Of a stretch of DNA of 64,000 nucleotides, positions 27,361 to 40,356 are shown piece after piece. Source of the stretch: Auanema rhodensis (taxonomy: Eukaryota > Nematoda > Chromadorea > Rhabditida > Rhabditidae); assembly GCA_964057225.1 (NCBI GenBank), contig OZ059900.1, positions 23,513,638 through 23,577,637 of the forward strand. Direction: 5' to 3'. Made by a program: the position numbers and the translations under genes. Each line of letters begins with the position of its first letter. Within the stretch, counting starts at the first letter, position 1. The notes beneath the pieces were generated by a model that did not search any database, was not told where the DNA came from, and worked only from the letters and a program-made list of their open reading frames with translations.

Positions 27361-29412
27361 AGGTTTCATTGACATTGCATGAGTTTGAACACATGAAATC
27401 GTAAGTCAAAACCTTGTTTACAGCGAAATTTCCAAAAACTGGTTTTCCAGCATAATAAAATATTTCTTATGGGAAATACTGTGTTTTTGTATTTTTCTAG
27501 TGTTCAGCATGTAAAATGCTTCATTTTAGTATGTAACACGCTGAAATTCGTTGCATTTGACGACTCATATGAACAAAAATCGATTTAATCAATATTAGCC
27601 ATAAGGGGCGTGCCCTCAGAATATGCTAATTTCCTTAATTTTCTAACCCCTGTTTTTTTGTCGTGAAAGTGGAACTAGACGTTGTACGAACAGTTTTGAG
27701 CTAGGTTTCATTGACATTGCATGAGTTTGAACACATGAAATCGTAAGTCAAAACCTTGTTTACAGCGAAATTTCCAAAAACTGGTTTTCCAGCATAATAA
27801 AATATTTCTTATGGGAAATACTGTGTTTTTGTATTTTTCTAGTGTTCAGCATGTAAAATGCTTCATTTTAGTATGTAACACGCTGAAATTCGTTGCATTT
27901 GACGACTCATATGAACAAAAATCGATTTAATCAATATTAGCCATAAGGGGCGTGCCCTCAGAATATGCTAATTTCCTTAATTTTCTAACCCCTGTTTTTT
28001 TGTCGTGAAAGTGGAATTAGACGTTGTAGGAACAATTTTGAGCTAGGTTTCATTGACATTGCATGAGTTTGAACACATGAAATCGTAAGTCAAAACCTTG
28101 TTTACAGCGAAATTTCCAAAAACTGGTTTTCCAGCATAATAAAATATTTCTCATGGGAAATACTGTGTTTTTGTATTTTTCTAGTGTTCAGCATGTAAAA
28201 TACTTCATTTTAGTATGTAACACGCTGAAATTCGTTGCATTTGACGACTCATATGAACAAAAATCGATTTAATCAATATTAGCCATAAGGGGCGTGCCCT
28301 CAGAATATGCTAATTTCCTTAATTTTCTAACCCTTGTTTTTTTGTCGTGAAACTGGAACTAGACGTTGTACAAACAATTTTGAGCTAGGTTTCATTGACA
28401 TTGCATGAGTTTGAACACATGAAATCGTAAGTCAAAACCTTGTTTACAGCGAAATTTCCAAAAACTGGTTTTCCAGCATAATAAAATATTTCTCATGGGA
28501 AATACTGTGTTTTTGTATTTTTCTAGTGTTCAGCATGTAAAATGCTTCATTTTAGTATGTAACACGCTGAAATTCGTTGCATTTGACGACTCATATGAAC
28601 AAAAATCGATTTAATCAATATTAGCCATAAGGGGCGTGCCCTCAGAATATGCTAATTTCCTTAATTTTCTAACCCCTGTTTTTTTGTCGTGAAAGTGGAA
28701 CTAGACGTTGTACGAACAATTTTGAGCTAGGTTTCATTGACATTGCATGAGTTTGAACACATGAAATCGTAAGTCAAAACCTTGTTTACAGCGAAATTTC
28801 CAAAAACTGGTTTTCCAGCATAATAAAATATTTCTCATGGGAAATACTGTGTTTCTGTATTTTTCTAGTGTTCAGCATGTAAAATGCTTCATTTTAGTAT
28901 GTAACACGCTAAAATTCGTTGCATTTGACGACTCATATGAACAAAAATCGATTTAATCAATATTAGCCATAAGGGGCGTGCCCTCAGAATATGCTAATTT
29001 CCTTAATTTTCTAACCCCTGTTTTTTTGTCGTGAAAGTGGAACTAGACGTTGTACGAACAATTTTGAGCTAGGTTTCATTGACATTGCATGAGTTTGAAC
29101 ACATGAAATCGTAAGTCAAAACCTTGTTTACAGCGAAATTTCCAAAAACTGGTTTTCCAGCATAATAAAATATTTCTCATGGGAAATACTGTGTTTTTGT
29201 ATTTTTCTAGTGTTCAGCATGTAAAATGCTTCATTTTAGTATGTAACACGCTAAAATTCGTTGCATTTGACGACTCATATGAACAAAAATCGATTTAATC
29301 AATATTAGCCATAAGGGGCGTGCCCTCAGAATATGCTAATTTCCTTAATTTTCTAACCCCTGTTTTTTTGTCGTGAAAGTGGAACTAGACGTTGTACGAA
29401 CAATTTTGAGCT
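27361..29412 (+). repeat. Transition segment between two HOR families (six monomers)
   Basis: The 10-mer rhythm ends here. Monomer 27361 starts as subtype A (G158, CTTAA) but ends as subtype B (AACTAG, TACGAACAGT near 27671-27695), so it is an A/B hybrid. It is followed by A (27703), C (28045), F (28387), a new subtype H with GTTTCTG in place of GTTTTTG near 28853 (28729), and an E-like monomer lacking the CAGTATTAGTC change (29071). Phase stays at 342 bp with no indel. The segment looks like the product of unequal exchange within monomers joining two array families. Confidence 0.85.
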
Positions 29413-32400
29413 AGGTTTCATTGACATTGCATGAGTTTGAACACATGAAATCGTAAGTCAAAACCTTGTTTACAGCGAAATTTCCAAAAACTGGTTTTCC
29501 AGCATAATAAAATATTTCTTATGGGAAATACTGTGTTTTTGTATTTTTCTAGTGTTCAGCATGTAAAATACTTCATTTTAGTATGTAACACGCTGAAATT
29601 CGTTGCATTTGACGACTCATATGAACAAAAATCGATTTAATCAATATTAGCCATAAGGGGCGTGCCCTCAGAATATGCTAATTTCCTAAATTTTCTAACC
29701 CCTGTTTTTTTGTCGTGAAAGTGGAACTAGACGTTGTACGAACAGTTTTGAGCTAGGTTTCATTGACATTGCATGAGTTTGAACACATGAAATCGTAAGT
29801 CAAAACCTTGTTTACAGCGAAATTTCCAAAAACTGGTTTTCCAGCATAATAAAATATTTCTTATGGGAAATACTGTGTTTTTGTATTTTTCTAGTGTTCA
29901 GCATGTAAAATGCTTCATTTTAGTATGTAACACGCTGAAATTCGTTGCATTTGACGACTCATATGAACAAAAATCGATTTAATCAATATTAGCCATAAGG
30001 GGCGTGCCCTCAGAATATGCTAATTTCCTTAATTTTCTAACCCCTGTTTTTTTGTCGTGAAAGTGGAATTAGACGTTGTAGGAACAATTTTGAGCTAGGT
30101 TTCATTGACATTGCATGAGTTTGAACACATGAAATCGTAAGTCAAAACCTTGTTTACAGCGAAATTTCCAAAAACTGGTTTTCCAGCATAATAAAATATT
30201 TCTTATGGGAAATACTGTGTTTTTGTATTTTTCTAGTGTTCAGCATGTAAAATACTTCATTTTAGTATGTAACACGCTGAAATTCGTTGCATTTGACGAC
30301 TCATATGAACAAAAATCGATTTAATCAATATTAGCCATAAGGGGCGTGCCCTCAGAATATGCTAATTTCCTAAATTTTCTAACCCCTGTTTTTTTGTCGT
30401 GAAAGTGGAACTAGACGTTGTACGAACAGTTTTGAGCTAGGTTTCATTGACATTGCATGAGTTTGAACACATGAAATCGTAAGTCAAAACCTTGTTTACA
30501 GCGAAATTTCCAAAAACTGGTTTTCCAGCATAATGAAATATTTCTTATGGGAAATACTGTGTTTTTGTATTTTTCTAGTGTTCAGCATGTAAAATGCTTC
30601 ATTTTAGTATGTAACACGCTGAAATTCGTTGCATTTGACGACTCATATGAACAAAAATCGATTTAATCAATATTAGCCATAAGGGGCGTGCCCTCAGAAT
30701 ATGCTAATTTCCTTAATTTTCTAACCCCTGTTTTTTTGTCGTGAAAGTGGAATTAGACGTTGTAGGAACAATTTTGAGCTAGGTTTCATTGACATTGCAT
30801 GAGTTTGAACACATGAAATCGTAAGTCAAAACCTTGTTTACAGCGAAATTTCCAAAAACTGGTTTTCCAGCATAATAAAATATTTCTCATGGGAAATACT
30901 GTGTTTTTGTATTTTTCTAGTGTTCAGCATGTAAAATACTTCATTTTAGTATGTAACACGCTGAAATTCGTTGCATTTGACGACTCATATGAACAAAAAT
31001 CGATTTAATCAATATTAGCCATAAGGGGCGTGCCCTCAGAATATGCTAATTTCCTTAATTTTCTAACCCTTGTTTTTTTGTCGTGAAACTGGAACTAGAC
31101 GTTGTACAAACAATTTTGAGCTAGGTTTCATTGACATTGCATGAGTTTGAACACATGAAATCGTAAGTCAAAACCTTGTTTACAGCGAAATTTCCAAAAA
31201 CTGGTTTTCCAGCATAATAAAATATTTCTCATGGGAAATACTGTGTTTTTGTATTTTTCTAGTGTTCAGCATGTAAAATGCTTCATTTTAGTATGTAACA
31301 CGCTGAAATTCGTTGCATTTGACGACTCATATGAACAAAAATCGATTTAATCAATATTAGCCATAAGGGGCGTGCCCTCAGAATATGCTAATTTCCTTAA
31401 TTTTCTAACCCCTGTTTTTTTGTCGTGAAAGTGGAACTAGACGTTGTACGAACAATTTTGAGCTAGGTTTCATTGACATTGCATGAGTTTGAACACATGA
31501 AATCGTAAGTCAAAACCTTGTTTACAGCGAAATTTCCAAAAACTGGTTTTCCAGCATAATAAAATATTTCTCATGGGAAATACTGTGTTTCTGTATTTTT
31601 CTAGTGTTCAGCATGTAAAATGCTTCATTTTAGTATGTAACACGCTAAAATTCGTTGCATTTGACGACTCATATGAACAAAAATCGATTTAATCAATATT
31701 AGCCATAAGGGGCGTGCCCTCAGAATATGCTAATTTCCTTAATTTTCTAACCCTTGTTTTTTTGTCGTGAAAGTGGAACTAGACGTTGTACGAACAATTT
31801 TGAGCTAGGTTTCATTGACATTGCATGAGTTTGAACACATGAAATCGTAAGTCAAAACCTTGTTTACAGCGAAATTTCCAAAAACTGGTTTTCCAGCATA
31901 ATAAAATATTTCTCATGGGAAATACTGTGTTTTTGTATTTTTCTAGTGTTCAGCATGTAAAATGCTTCATTTTAGTATGTAACACGCTGAAATTCGTTGC
32001 ATTTGACGACTCATATGAACAAAAATCGATTTAATCAATATTAGCCATAAGGGGCGTGCCCTCAGAATATGCTAATTTCCTTAATTTTCTAACCCCTGTT
32101 TTTTTGTCGTGAAAGTGGAACTAGACGTTGTACGAACAATTTTGAGCTAGGTTTCATTGACATTGCATGAGTTTGAACACATGAAATCGTAAGTCAAAAC
32201 CTTGTTTACAGCGAAATTTCCAAAAACTGGTTTTCCAGCATAATAAAATATTTCTTATGGGAAATACTGTGTTTTTGTATTTTTCTAGTGTTCAGCATGT
32301 AAAATGCTTCATTTTAGTATGTAACACGCTGAAATTCGTTGCATTTGACGACTCATATGAACAAAAATCGATTTAATCAATATTAGCCATAAGGGGCGTG

Positions 32401-34884
32401 CCCTCAGAATATGCTAATTTCCTTAATTTTCTAACCCCTGTTTTTTTGTCGTGAAAGTGGAATTAGACGTTGTAGGAACAATTTTGAGCTAGGTTTCATT
32501 GACATTGCATGAGTTTGAACACATGAAATCGTAAGTCAAAACCTTGTTTACAGCGAAATTTCCAAAAACTGGTTTTCCAGCATAATAAAATATTTCTCAT
32601 GGGAAATACTGTGTTTTTGTATTTTTCTAGTGTTCAGCATGTAAAATACTTCATTTTAGTATGTAACACGCTGAAATTCGTTGCATTTGACGACTCATAT
32701 GAACAAAAATCGATTTAATCAATATTAGCCATAAGGGGCGTGCCCTCAGAATATGCTAATTTCCTTAATTTTCTAACCCTTGTTTTTTTGTCGTGAAACT
32801 GGAACTAGACGTTGTACAAACAATTTTGAGCTAGGTTTCATTGACATTGCATGAGTTTGAACACATGAAATCGTAAGTCAAAACCTTGTTTACAGCGAAA
32901 TTTCCAAAAACTGGTTTTCCAGCATAATAAAATATTTCTCATGGGAAATACTGTGTTTTTGTATTTTTCTAGTGTTCAGCATGTAAAATGCTTCATTTTA
33001 GTATGTAACACGCTGAAATTCGTTGCATTTGACGACTCATATGAACAAAAATCGATTTAATCAATATTAGCCATAAGGGGCGTGCCCTCAGAATATGCTA
33101 ATTTCCTTAATTTTCTAACCCCTGTTTTTTTGTCGTGAAAGTGGAACTAGACGTTGTACGAACAATTTTGAGCTAGGTTTCATTGACATTGCATGAGTTT
33201 GAACACATGAAATCGTAAGTCAAAACCTTGTTTACAGCGAAATTTCCAAAAACTGGTTTTCCAGCATAATAAAATATTTCTCATGGGAAATACTGTGTTT
33301 CTGTATTTTTCTAGTGTTCAGCATGTAAAATGCTTCATTTTAGTATGTAACACGCTAAAATTCGTTGCATTTGACGACTCATATGAACAAAAATCGATTT
33401 AATCAATATTAGCCATAAGGGGCGTGCCCTCAGAATATGCTAATTTCCTTAATTTTCTAACCCCTGTTTTTTTGTCGTGAAAGTGGAACTAGACGTTGTA
33501 CGAACAATTTTGAGCTAGGTTTCATTGACATTGCATGAGTTTGAACACATGAAATCGTAAGTCAAAACCTTGTTTACAGCGAAATTTCCAAAAACTGGTT
33601 TTCCAGCATAATAAAATATTTCTCATGGGAAATACTGTGTTTTTGTATTTTTCTAGTGTTCAGCATGTAAAATGCTTCATTTTAGTATGTAACACGCTAA
33701 AATTTGTTGCATTTGACGACTCATATGAACAAAAATCGATTTAATCAATATTAGCCATAAGGGGCGTGCCCTCAGAATATGCTAATTTCCTTAATTTTCT
33801 AACCCCTGTTTTTTTGTCGTGAAAGTGGAACTAGACGTTGTACGAACAATTTTGAGCTAGGTTTCATTGACATTGCATGAGTTTGAACACATGAAATCGT
33901 AAGTCAAAACCTTGTTTACAGCGAAATTTCCAAAAACTGGTTTTCCAGCATAATAAAATATTTCTCATGGGAAATACTGTGTTTTTGTATTTTTCTAGTG
34001 TTCAGCATGTAAAATGCTTCATTTTAGTATGTAACACGCTAAAATTCGTTGCATTTGACGACTCATATGAACAAAAATCGATTTAATCAATATTAGCCAT
34101 AAGAGGCGTGCCCTCAGAATATGCTAATTTCCTTAATTTTCTAACCCCTGTTTTTTTGTCGTGAAAGTGGAACTAGACGTTGTACGAACAATTTTGAGCT
34201 AGGTTTCATTGACATTGCATGAGTTTGAACACATGAAATCGTAAGTCAAAACCTTGTTTACAGCGAAATTTCCAAAAACTGGTTTTCCAGCATAATAAAA
34301 TATTTCTCATGGGAAATACTGTGTTTTTGTATTTTTCTAGTGTTCAGCATGTAAAATGCTTCATTTTAGTATGTAACACGCTAAAATTCGTTGCATTTGA
34401 CGACTCATATGAACAAAAATCGATTTAATCAATATTAGTCATAAGGGGCGTGCCCTCAGAATATGCTAATTTCCTTAATTTTCTAACCCCTGTTTTTTTG
34501 TCGTGAAAGTGGAACTAGACGTTGTACGAACAATTTTGAGCTAGGTTTCATTGACATTGCATGAGTTTGAACACATGAAATCGTAAGTCAAAACCTTGTT
34601 TACAGCGAAATTTCCAAAAACTGGTTTTCCAGCATAATAAAATATTTCTCATGGGAAATACTGTGTTTTTGTATTTTTCTAGTGTTCAGCATGTAAAATG
34701 CTTCATTTTAGTATGTAACACGCTGAAATTCGTTGCATTTGACGACTCATATGAACAAAAATCGATTTAATCAATATTAGCCATAAGGGGCGTGCCCTCA
34801 GAATATGCTAATTTCCTTAATTTTCTAACCCCTGTTTTTTTGTCGTGAAAGTGGAACTAGACGTTATACAAACAATTTTGAGCT
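29413..34884 (+). repeat. 16-monomer HOR, copy 1 (5,472 bp)
   Basis: The subtype order from 29413 is B-A-B-A*-C-F-H-F-A-C-F-H and then four diverged E/F-like monomers. Marker changes are CATAATGAAA in A* near 30531, ACCCTTG in the H at 31465, TAAAATTTGTTG near 33697, GAGGCG near 34103, GCTAAAA with AATATTAGTC near 34381-34440, and ACGTTATACAAAC near 34862. Each marker reappears exactly 5,472 bases downstream, which proves a 16-monomer segmental duplication. Inside it the C-F-H run occurs twice, so it contains an older, shorter periodicity. All monomers are 342 bp. Confidence 0.92.
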
Positions 34885-37800
34885 AGGTTTCATTGACATT
34901 GCATGAGTTTGAACACATGAAATCGTAAGTCAAAACCTTGTTTACAGCGAAATTTCCAAAAACTGGTTTTCCAGCATAATAAAATATTTCTTATGGGAAA
35001 TACTGTGTTTTTGTATTTTTCTAGTGTTCAGCATGTAAAATACTTCATTTTAGTATGTAACACGCTGAAATTCGTTGCATTTGACGACTCATATGAACAA
35101 AAATCGATTTAATCAATATTAGCCATAAGGGGCGTGCCCTCAGAATATGCTAATTTCCTAAATTTTCTAACCCCTGTTTTTTTGTCGTGAAAGTGGAACT
35201 AGACGTTGTACGAACAGTTTTGAGCTAGGTTTCATTGACATTGCATGAGTTTGAACACATGAAATCGTAAGTCAAAACCTTGTTTACAGCGAAATTTCCA
35301 AAAACTGGTTTTCCAGCATAATAAAATATTTCTTATGGGAAATACTGTGTTTTTGTATTTTTCTAGTGTTCAGCATGTAAAATGCTTCATTTTAGTATGT
35401 AACACGCTGAAATTCGTTGCATTTGACGACTCATATGAACAAAAATCGATTTAATCAATATTAGCCATAAGGGGCGTGCCCTCAGAATATGCTAATTTCC
35501 TTAATTTTCTAACCCCTGTTTTTTTGTCGTGAAAGTGGAATTAGACGTTGTAGGAACAATTTTGAGCTAGGTTTCATTGACATTGCATGAGTTTGAACAC
35601 ATGAAATCGTAAGTCAAAACCTTGTTTACAGCGAAATTTCCAAAAACTGGTTTTCCAGCATAATAAAATATTTCTTATGGGAAATACTGTGTTTTTGTAT
35701 TTTTCTAGTGTTCAGCATGTAAAATACTTCATTTTAGTATGTAACACGCTGAAATTCGTTGCATTTGACGACTCATATGAACAAAAATCGATTTAATCAA
35801 TATTAGCCATAAGGGGCGTGCCCTCAGAATATGCTAATTTCCTAAATTTTCTAACCCCTGTTTTTTTGTCGTGAAAGTGGAACTAGACGTTGTACGAACA
35901 GTTTTGAGCTAGGTTTCATTGACATTGCATGAGTTTGAACACATGAAATCGTAAGTCAAAACCTTGTTTACAGCGAAATTTCCAAAAACTGGTTTTCCAG
36001 CATAATGAAATATTTCTTATGGGAAATACTGTGTTTTTGTATTTTTCTAGTGTTCAGCATGTAAAATGCTTCATTTTAGTATGTAACACGCTGAAATTCG
36101 TTGCATTTGACGACTCATATGAACAAAAATCGATTTAATCAATATTAGCCATAAGGGGCGTGCCCTCAGAATATGCTAATTTCCTTAATTTTCTAACCCC
36201 TGTTTTTTTGTCGTGAAAGTGGAATTAGACGTTGTAGGAACAATTTTGAGCTAGGTTTCATTGACATTGCATGAGTTTGAACACATGAAATCGTAAGTCA
36301 AAACCTTGTTTACAGCGAAATTTCCAAAAACTGGTTTTCCAGCATAATAAAATATTTCTCATGGGAAATACTGTGTTTTTGTATTTTTCTAGTGTTCAGC
36401 ATGTAAAATACTTCATTTTAGTATGTAACACGCTGAAATTCGTTGCATTTGACGACTCATATGAACAAAAATCGATTTAATCAATATTAGCCATAAGGGG
36501 CGTGCCCTCAGAATATGCTAATTTCCTTAATTTTCTAACCCTTGTTTTTTTGTCGTGAAACTGGAACTAGACGTTGTACAAACAATTTTGAGCTAGGTTT
36601 CATTGACATTGCATGAGTTTGAACACATGAAATCGTAAGTCAAAACCTTGTTTACAGCGAAATTTCCAAAAACTGGTTTTCCAGCATAATAAAATATTTC
36701 TCATGGGAAATACTGTGTTTTTGTATTTTTCTAGTGTTCAGCATGTAAAATGCTTCATTTTAGTATGTAACACGCTGAAATTCGTTGCATTTGACGACTC
36801 ATATGAACAAAAATCGATTTAATCAATATTAGCCATAAGGGGCGTGCCCTCAGAATATGCTAATTTCCTTAATTTTCTAACCCCTGTTTTTTTGTCGTGA
36901 AAGTGGAACTAGACGTTGTACGAACAATTTTGAGCTAGGTTTCATTGACATTGCATGAGTTTGAACACATGAAATCGTAAGTCAAAACCTTGTTTACAGC
37001 GAAATTTCCAAAAACTGGTTTTCCAGCATAATAAAATATTTCTCATGGGAAATACTGTGTTTCTGTATTTTTCTAGTGTTCAGCATGTAAAATGCTTCAT
37101 TTTAGTATGTAACACGCTAAAATTCGTTGCATTTGACGACTCATATGAACAAAAATCGATTTAATCAATATTAGCCATAAGGGGCGTGCCCTCAGAATAT
37201 GCTAATTTCCTTAATTTTCTAACCCTTGTTTTTTTGTCGTGAAAGTGGAACTAGACGTTGTACGAACAATTTTGAGCTAGGTTTCATTGACATTGCATGA
37301 GTTTGAACACATGAAATCGTAAGTCAAAACCTTGTTTACAGCGAAATTTCCAAAAACTGGTTTTCCAGCATAATAAAATATTTCTCATGGGAAATACTGT
37401 GTTTTTGTATTTTTCTAGTGTTCAGCATGTAAAATGCTTCATTTTAGTATGTAACACGCTGAAATTCGTTGCATTTGACGACTCATATGAACAAAAATCG
37501 ATTTAATCAATATTAGCCATAAGGGGCGTGCCCTCAGAATATGCTAATTTCCTTAATTTTCTAACCCCTGTTTTTTTGTCGTGAAAGTGGAACTAGACGT
37601 TGTACGAACAATTTTGAGCTAGGTTTCATTGACATTGCATGAGTTTGAACACATGAAATCGTAAGTCAAAACCTTGTTTACAGCGAAATTTCCAAAAACT
37701 GGTTTTCCAGCATAATAAAATATTTCTTATGGGAAATACTGTGTTTTTGTATTTTTCTAGTGTTCAGCATGTAAAATGCTTCATTTTAGTATGTAACACG

Positions 37801-40356
37801 CTGAAATTCGTTGCATTTGACGACTCATATGAACAAAAATCGATTTAATCAATATTAGCCATAAGGGGCGTGCCCTCAGAATATGCTAATTTCCTTAATT
37901 TTCTAACCCCTGTTTTTTTGTCGTGAAAGTGGAATTAGACGTTGTAGGAACAATTTTGAGCTAGGTTTCATTGACATTGCATGAGTTTGAACACATGAAA
38001 TCGTAAGTCAAAACCTTGTTTACAGCGAAATTTCCAAAAACTGGTTTTCCAGCATAATAAAATATTTCTCATGGGAAATACTGTGTTTTTGTATTTTTCT
38101 AGTGTTCAGCATGTAAAATACTTCATTTTAGTATGTAACACGCTGAAATTCGTTGCATTTGACGACTCATATGAACAAAAATCGATTTAATCAATATTAG
38201 CCATAAGGGGCGTGCCCTCAGAATATGCTAATTTCCTTAATTTTCTAACCCTTGTTTTTTTGTCGTGAAACTGGAACTAGACGTTGTACAAACAATTTTG
38301 AGCTAGGTTTCATTGACATTGCATGAGTTTGAACACATGAAATCGTAAGTCAAAACCTTGTTTACAGCGAAATTTCCAAAAACTGGTTTTCCAGCATAAT
38401 AAAATATTTCTCATGGGAAATACTGTGTTTTTGTATTTTTCTAGTGTTCAGCATGTAAAATGCTTCATTTTAGTATGTAACACGCTGAAATTCGTTGCAT
38501 TTGACGACTCATATGAACAAAAATCGATTTAATCAATATTAGCCATAAGGGGCGTGCCCTCAGAATATGCTAATTTCCTTAATTTTCTAACCCCTGTTTT
38601 TTTGTCGTGAAAGTGGAACTAGACGTTGTACGAACAATTTTGAGCTAGGTTTCATTGACATTGCATGAGTTTGAACACATGAAATCGTAAGTCAAAACCT
38701 TGTTTACAGCGAAATTTCCAAAAACTGGTTTTCCAGCATAATAAAATATTTCTCATGGGAAATACTGTGTTTCTGTATTTTTCTAGTGTTCAGCATGTAA
38801 AATGCTTCATTTTAGTATGTAACACGCTAAAATTCGTTGCATTTGACGACTCATATGAACAAAAATCGATTTAATCAATATTAGCCATAAGGGGCGTGCC
38901 CTCAGAATATGCTAATTTCCTTAATTTTCTAACCCCTGTTTTTTTGTCGTGAAAGTGGAACTAGACGTTGTACGAACAATTTTGAGCTAGGTTTCATTGA
39001 CATTGCATGAGTTTGAACACATGAAATCGTAAGTCAAAACCTTGTTTACAGCGAAATTTCCAAAAACTGGTTTTCCAGCATAATAAAATATTTCTCATGG
39101 GAAATACTGTGTTTTTGTATTTTTCTAGTGTTCAGCATGTAAAATGCTTCATTTTAGTATGTAACACGCTAAAATTTGTTGCATTTGACGACTCATATGA
39201 ACAAAAATCGATTTAATCAATATTAGCCATAAGGGGCGTGCCCTCAGAATATGCTAATTTCCTTAATTTTCTAACCCCTGTTTTTTTGTCGTGAAAGTGG
39301 AACTAGACGTTGTACGAACAATTTTGAGCTAGGTTTCATTGACATTGCATGAGTTTGAACACATGAAATCGTAAGTCAAAACCTTGTTTACAGCGAAATT
39401 TCCAAAAACTGGTTTTCCAGCATAATAAAATATTTCTCATGGGAAATACTGTGTTTTTGTATTTTTCTAGTGTTCAGCATGTAAAATGCTTCATTTTAGT
39501 ATGTAACACGCTAAAATTCGTTGCATTTGACGACTCATATGAACAAAAATCGATTTAATCAATATTAGCCATAAGAGGCGTGCCCTCAGAATATGCTAAT
39601 TTCCTTAATTTTCTAACCCCTGTTTTTTTGTCGTGAAAGTGGAACTAGACGTTGTACGAACAATTTTGAGCTAGGTTTCATTGACATTGCATGAGTTTGA
39701 ACACATGAAATCGTAAGTCAAAACCTTGTTTACAGCGAAATTTCCAAAAACTGGTTTTCCAGCATAATAAAATATTTCTCATGGGAAATACTGTGTTTTT
39801 GTATTTTTCTAGTGTTCAGCATGTAAAATGCTTCATTTTAGTATGTAACACGCTAAAATTCGTTGCATTTGACGACTCATATGAACAAAAATCGATTTAA
39901 TCAATATTAGTCATAAGGGGCGTGCCCTCAGAATATGCTAATTTCCTTAATTTTCTAACCCCTGTTTTTTTGTCGTGAAAGTGGAACTAGACGTTGTACG
40001 AACAATTTTGAGCTAGGTTTCATTGACATTGCATGAGTTTGAACACATGAAATCGTAAGTCAAAACCTTGTTTACAGCGAAATTTCCAAAAACTGGTTTT
40101 CCAGCATAATAAAATATTTCTCATGGGAAATACTGTGTTTTTGTATTTTTCTAGTGTTCAGCATGTAAAATGCTTCATTTTAGTATGTAACACGCTGAAA
40201 TTCGTTGCATTTGACGACTCATATGAACAAAAATCGATTTAATCAATATTAGCCATAAGGGGCGTGCCCTCAGAATATGCTAATTTCCTTAATTTTCTAA
40301 CCCCTGTTTTTTTGTCGTGAAAGTGGAACTAGACGTTATACAAACAATTTTGAGCT
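34885..40356 (+). repeat. 16-monomer HOR, copy 2 (5,472 bp)
   Basis: This is the tandem duplicate of 29413-34884. Markers recur at the expected offset: CATAATGAAA near 36003, H with ACCCTTG at 36937-37278, TAAAATTTGTTG near 39169, GAGGCG near 39575, AATATTAGTC near 39901-39912 and ACGTTATACAAAC near 40333. I found no difference between the copies by eye. The next monomer (40357) is of another type, so only two copies exist here. The last three monomers (from 39331) also lie within the left arm of the palindrome. Confidence 0.92.
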
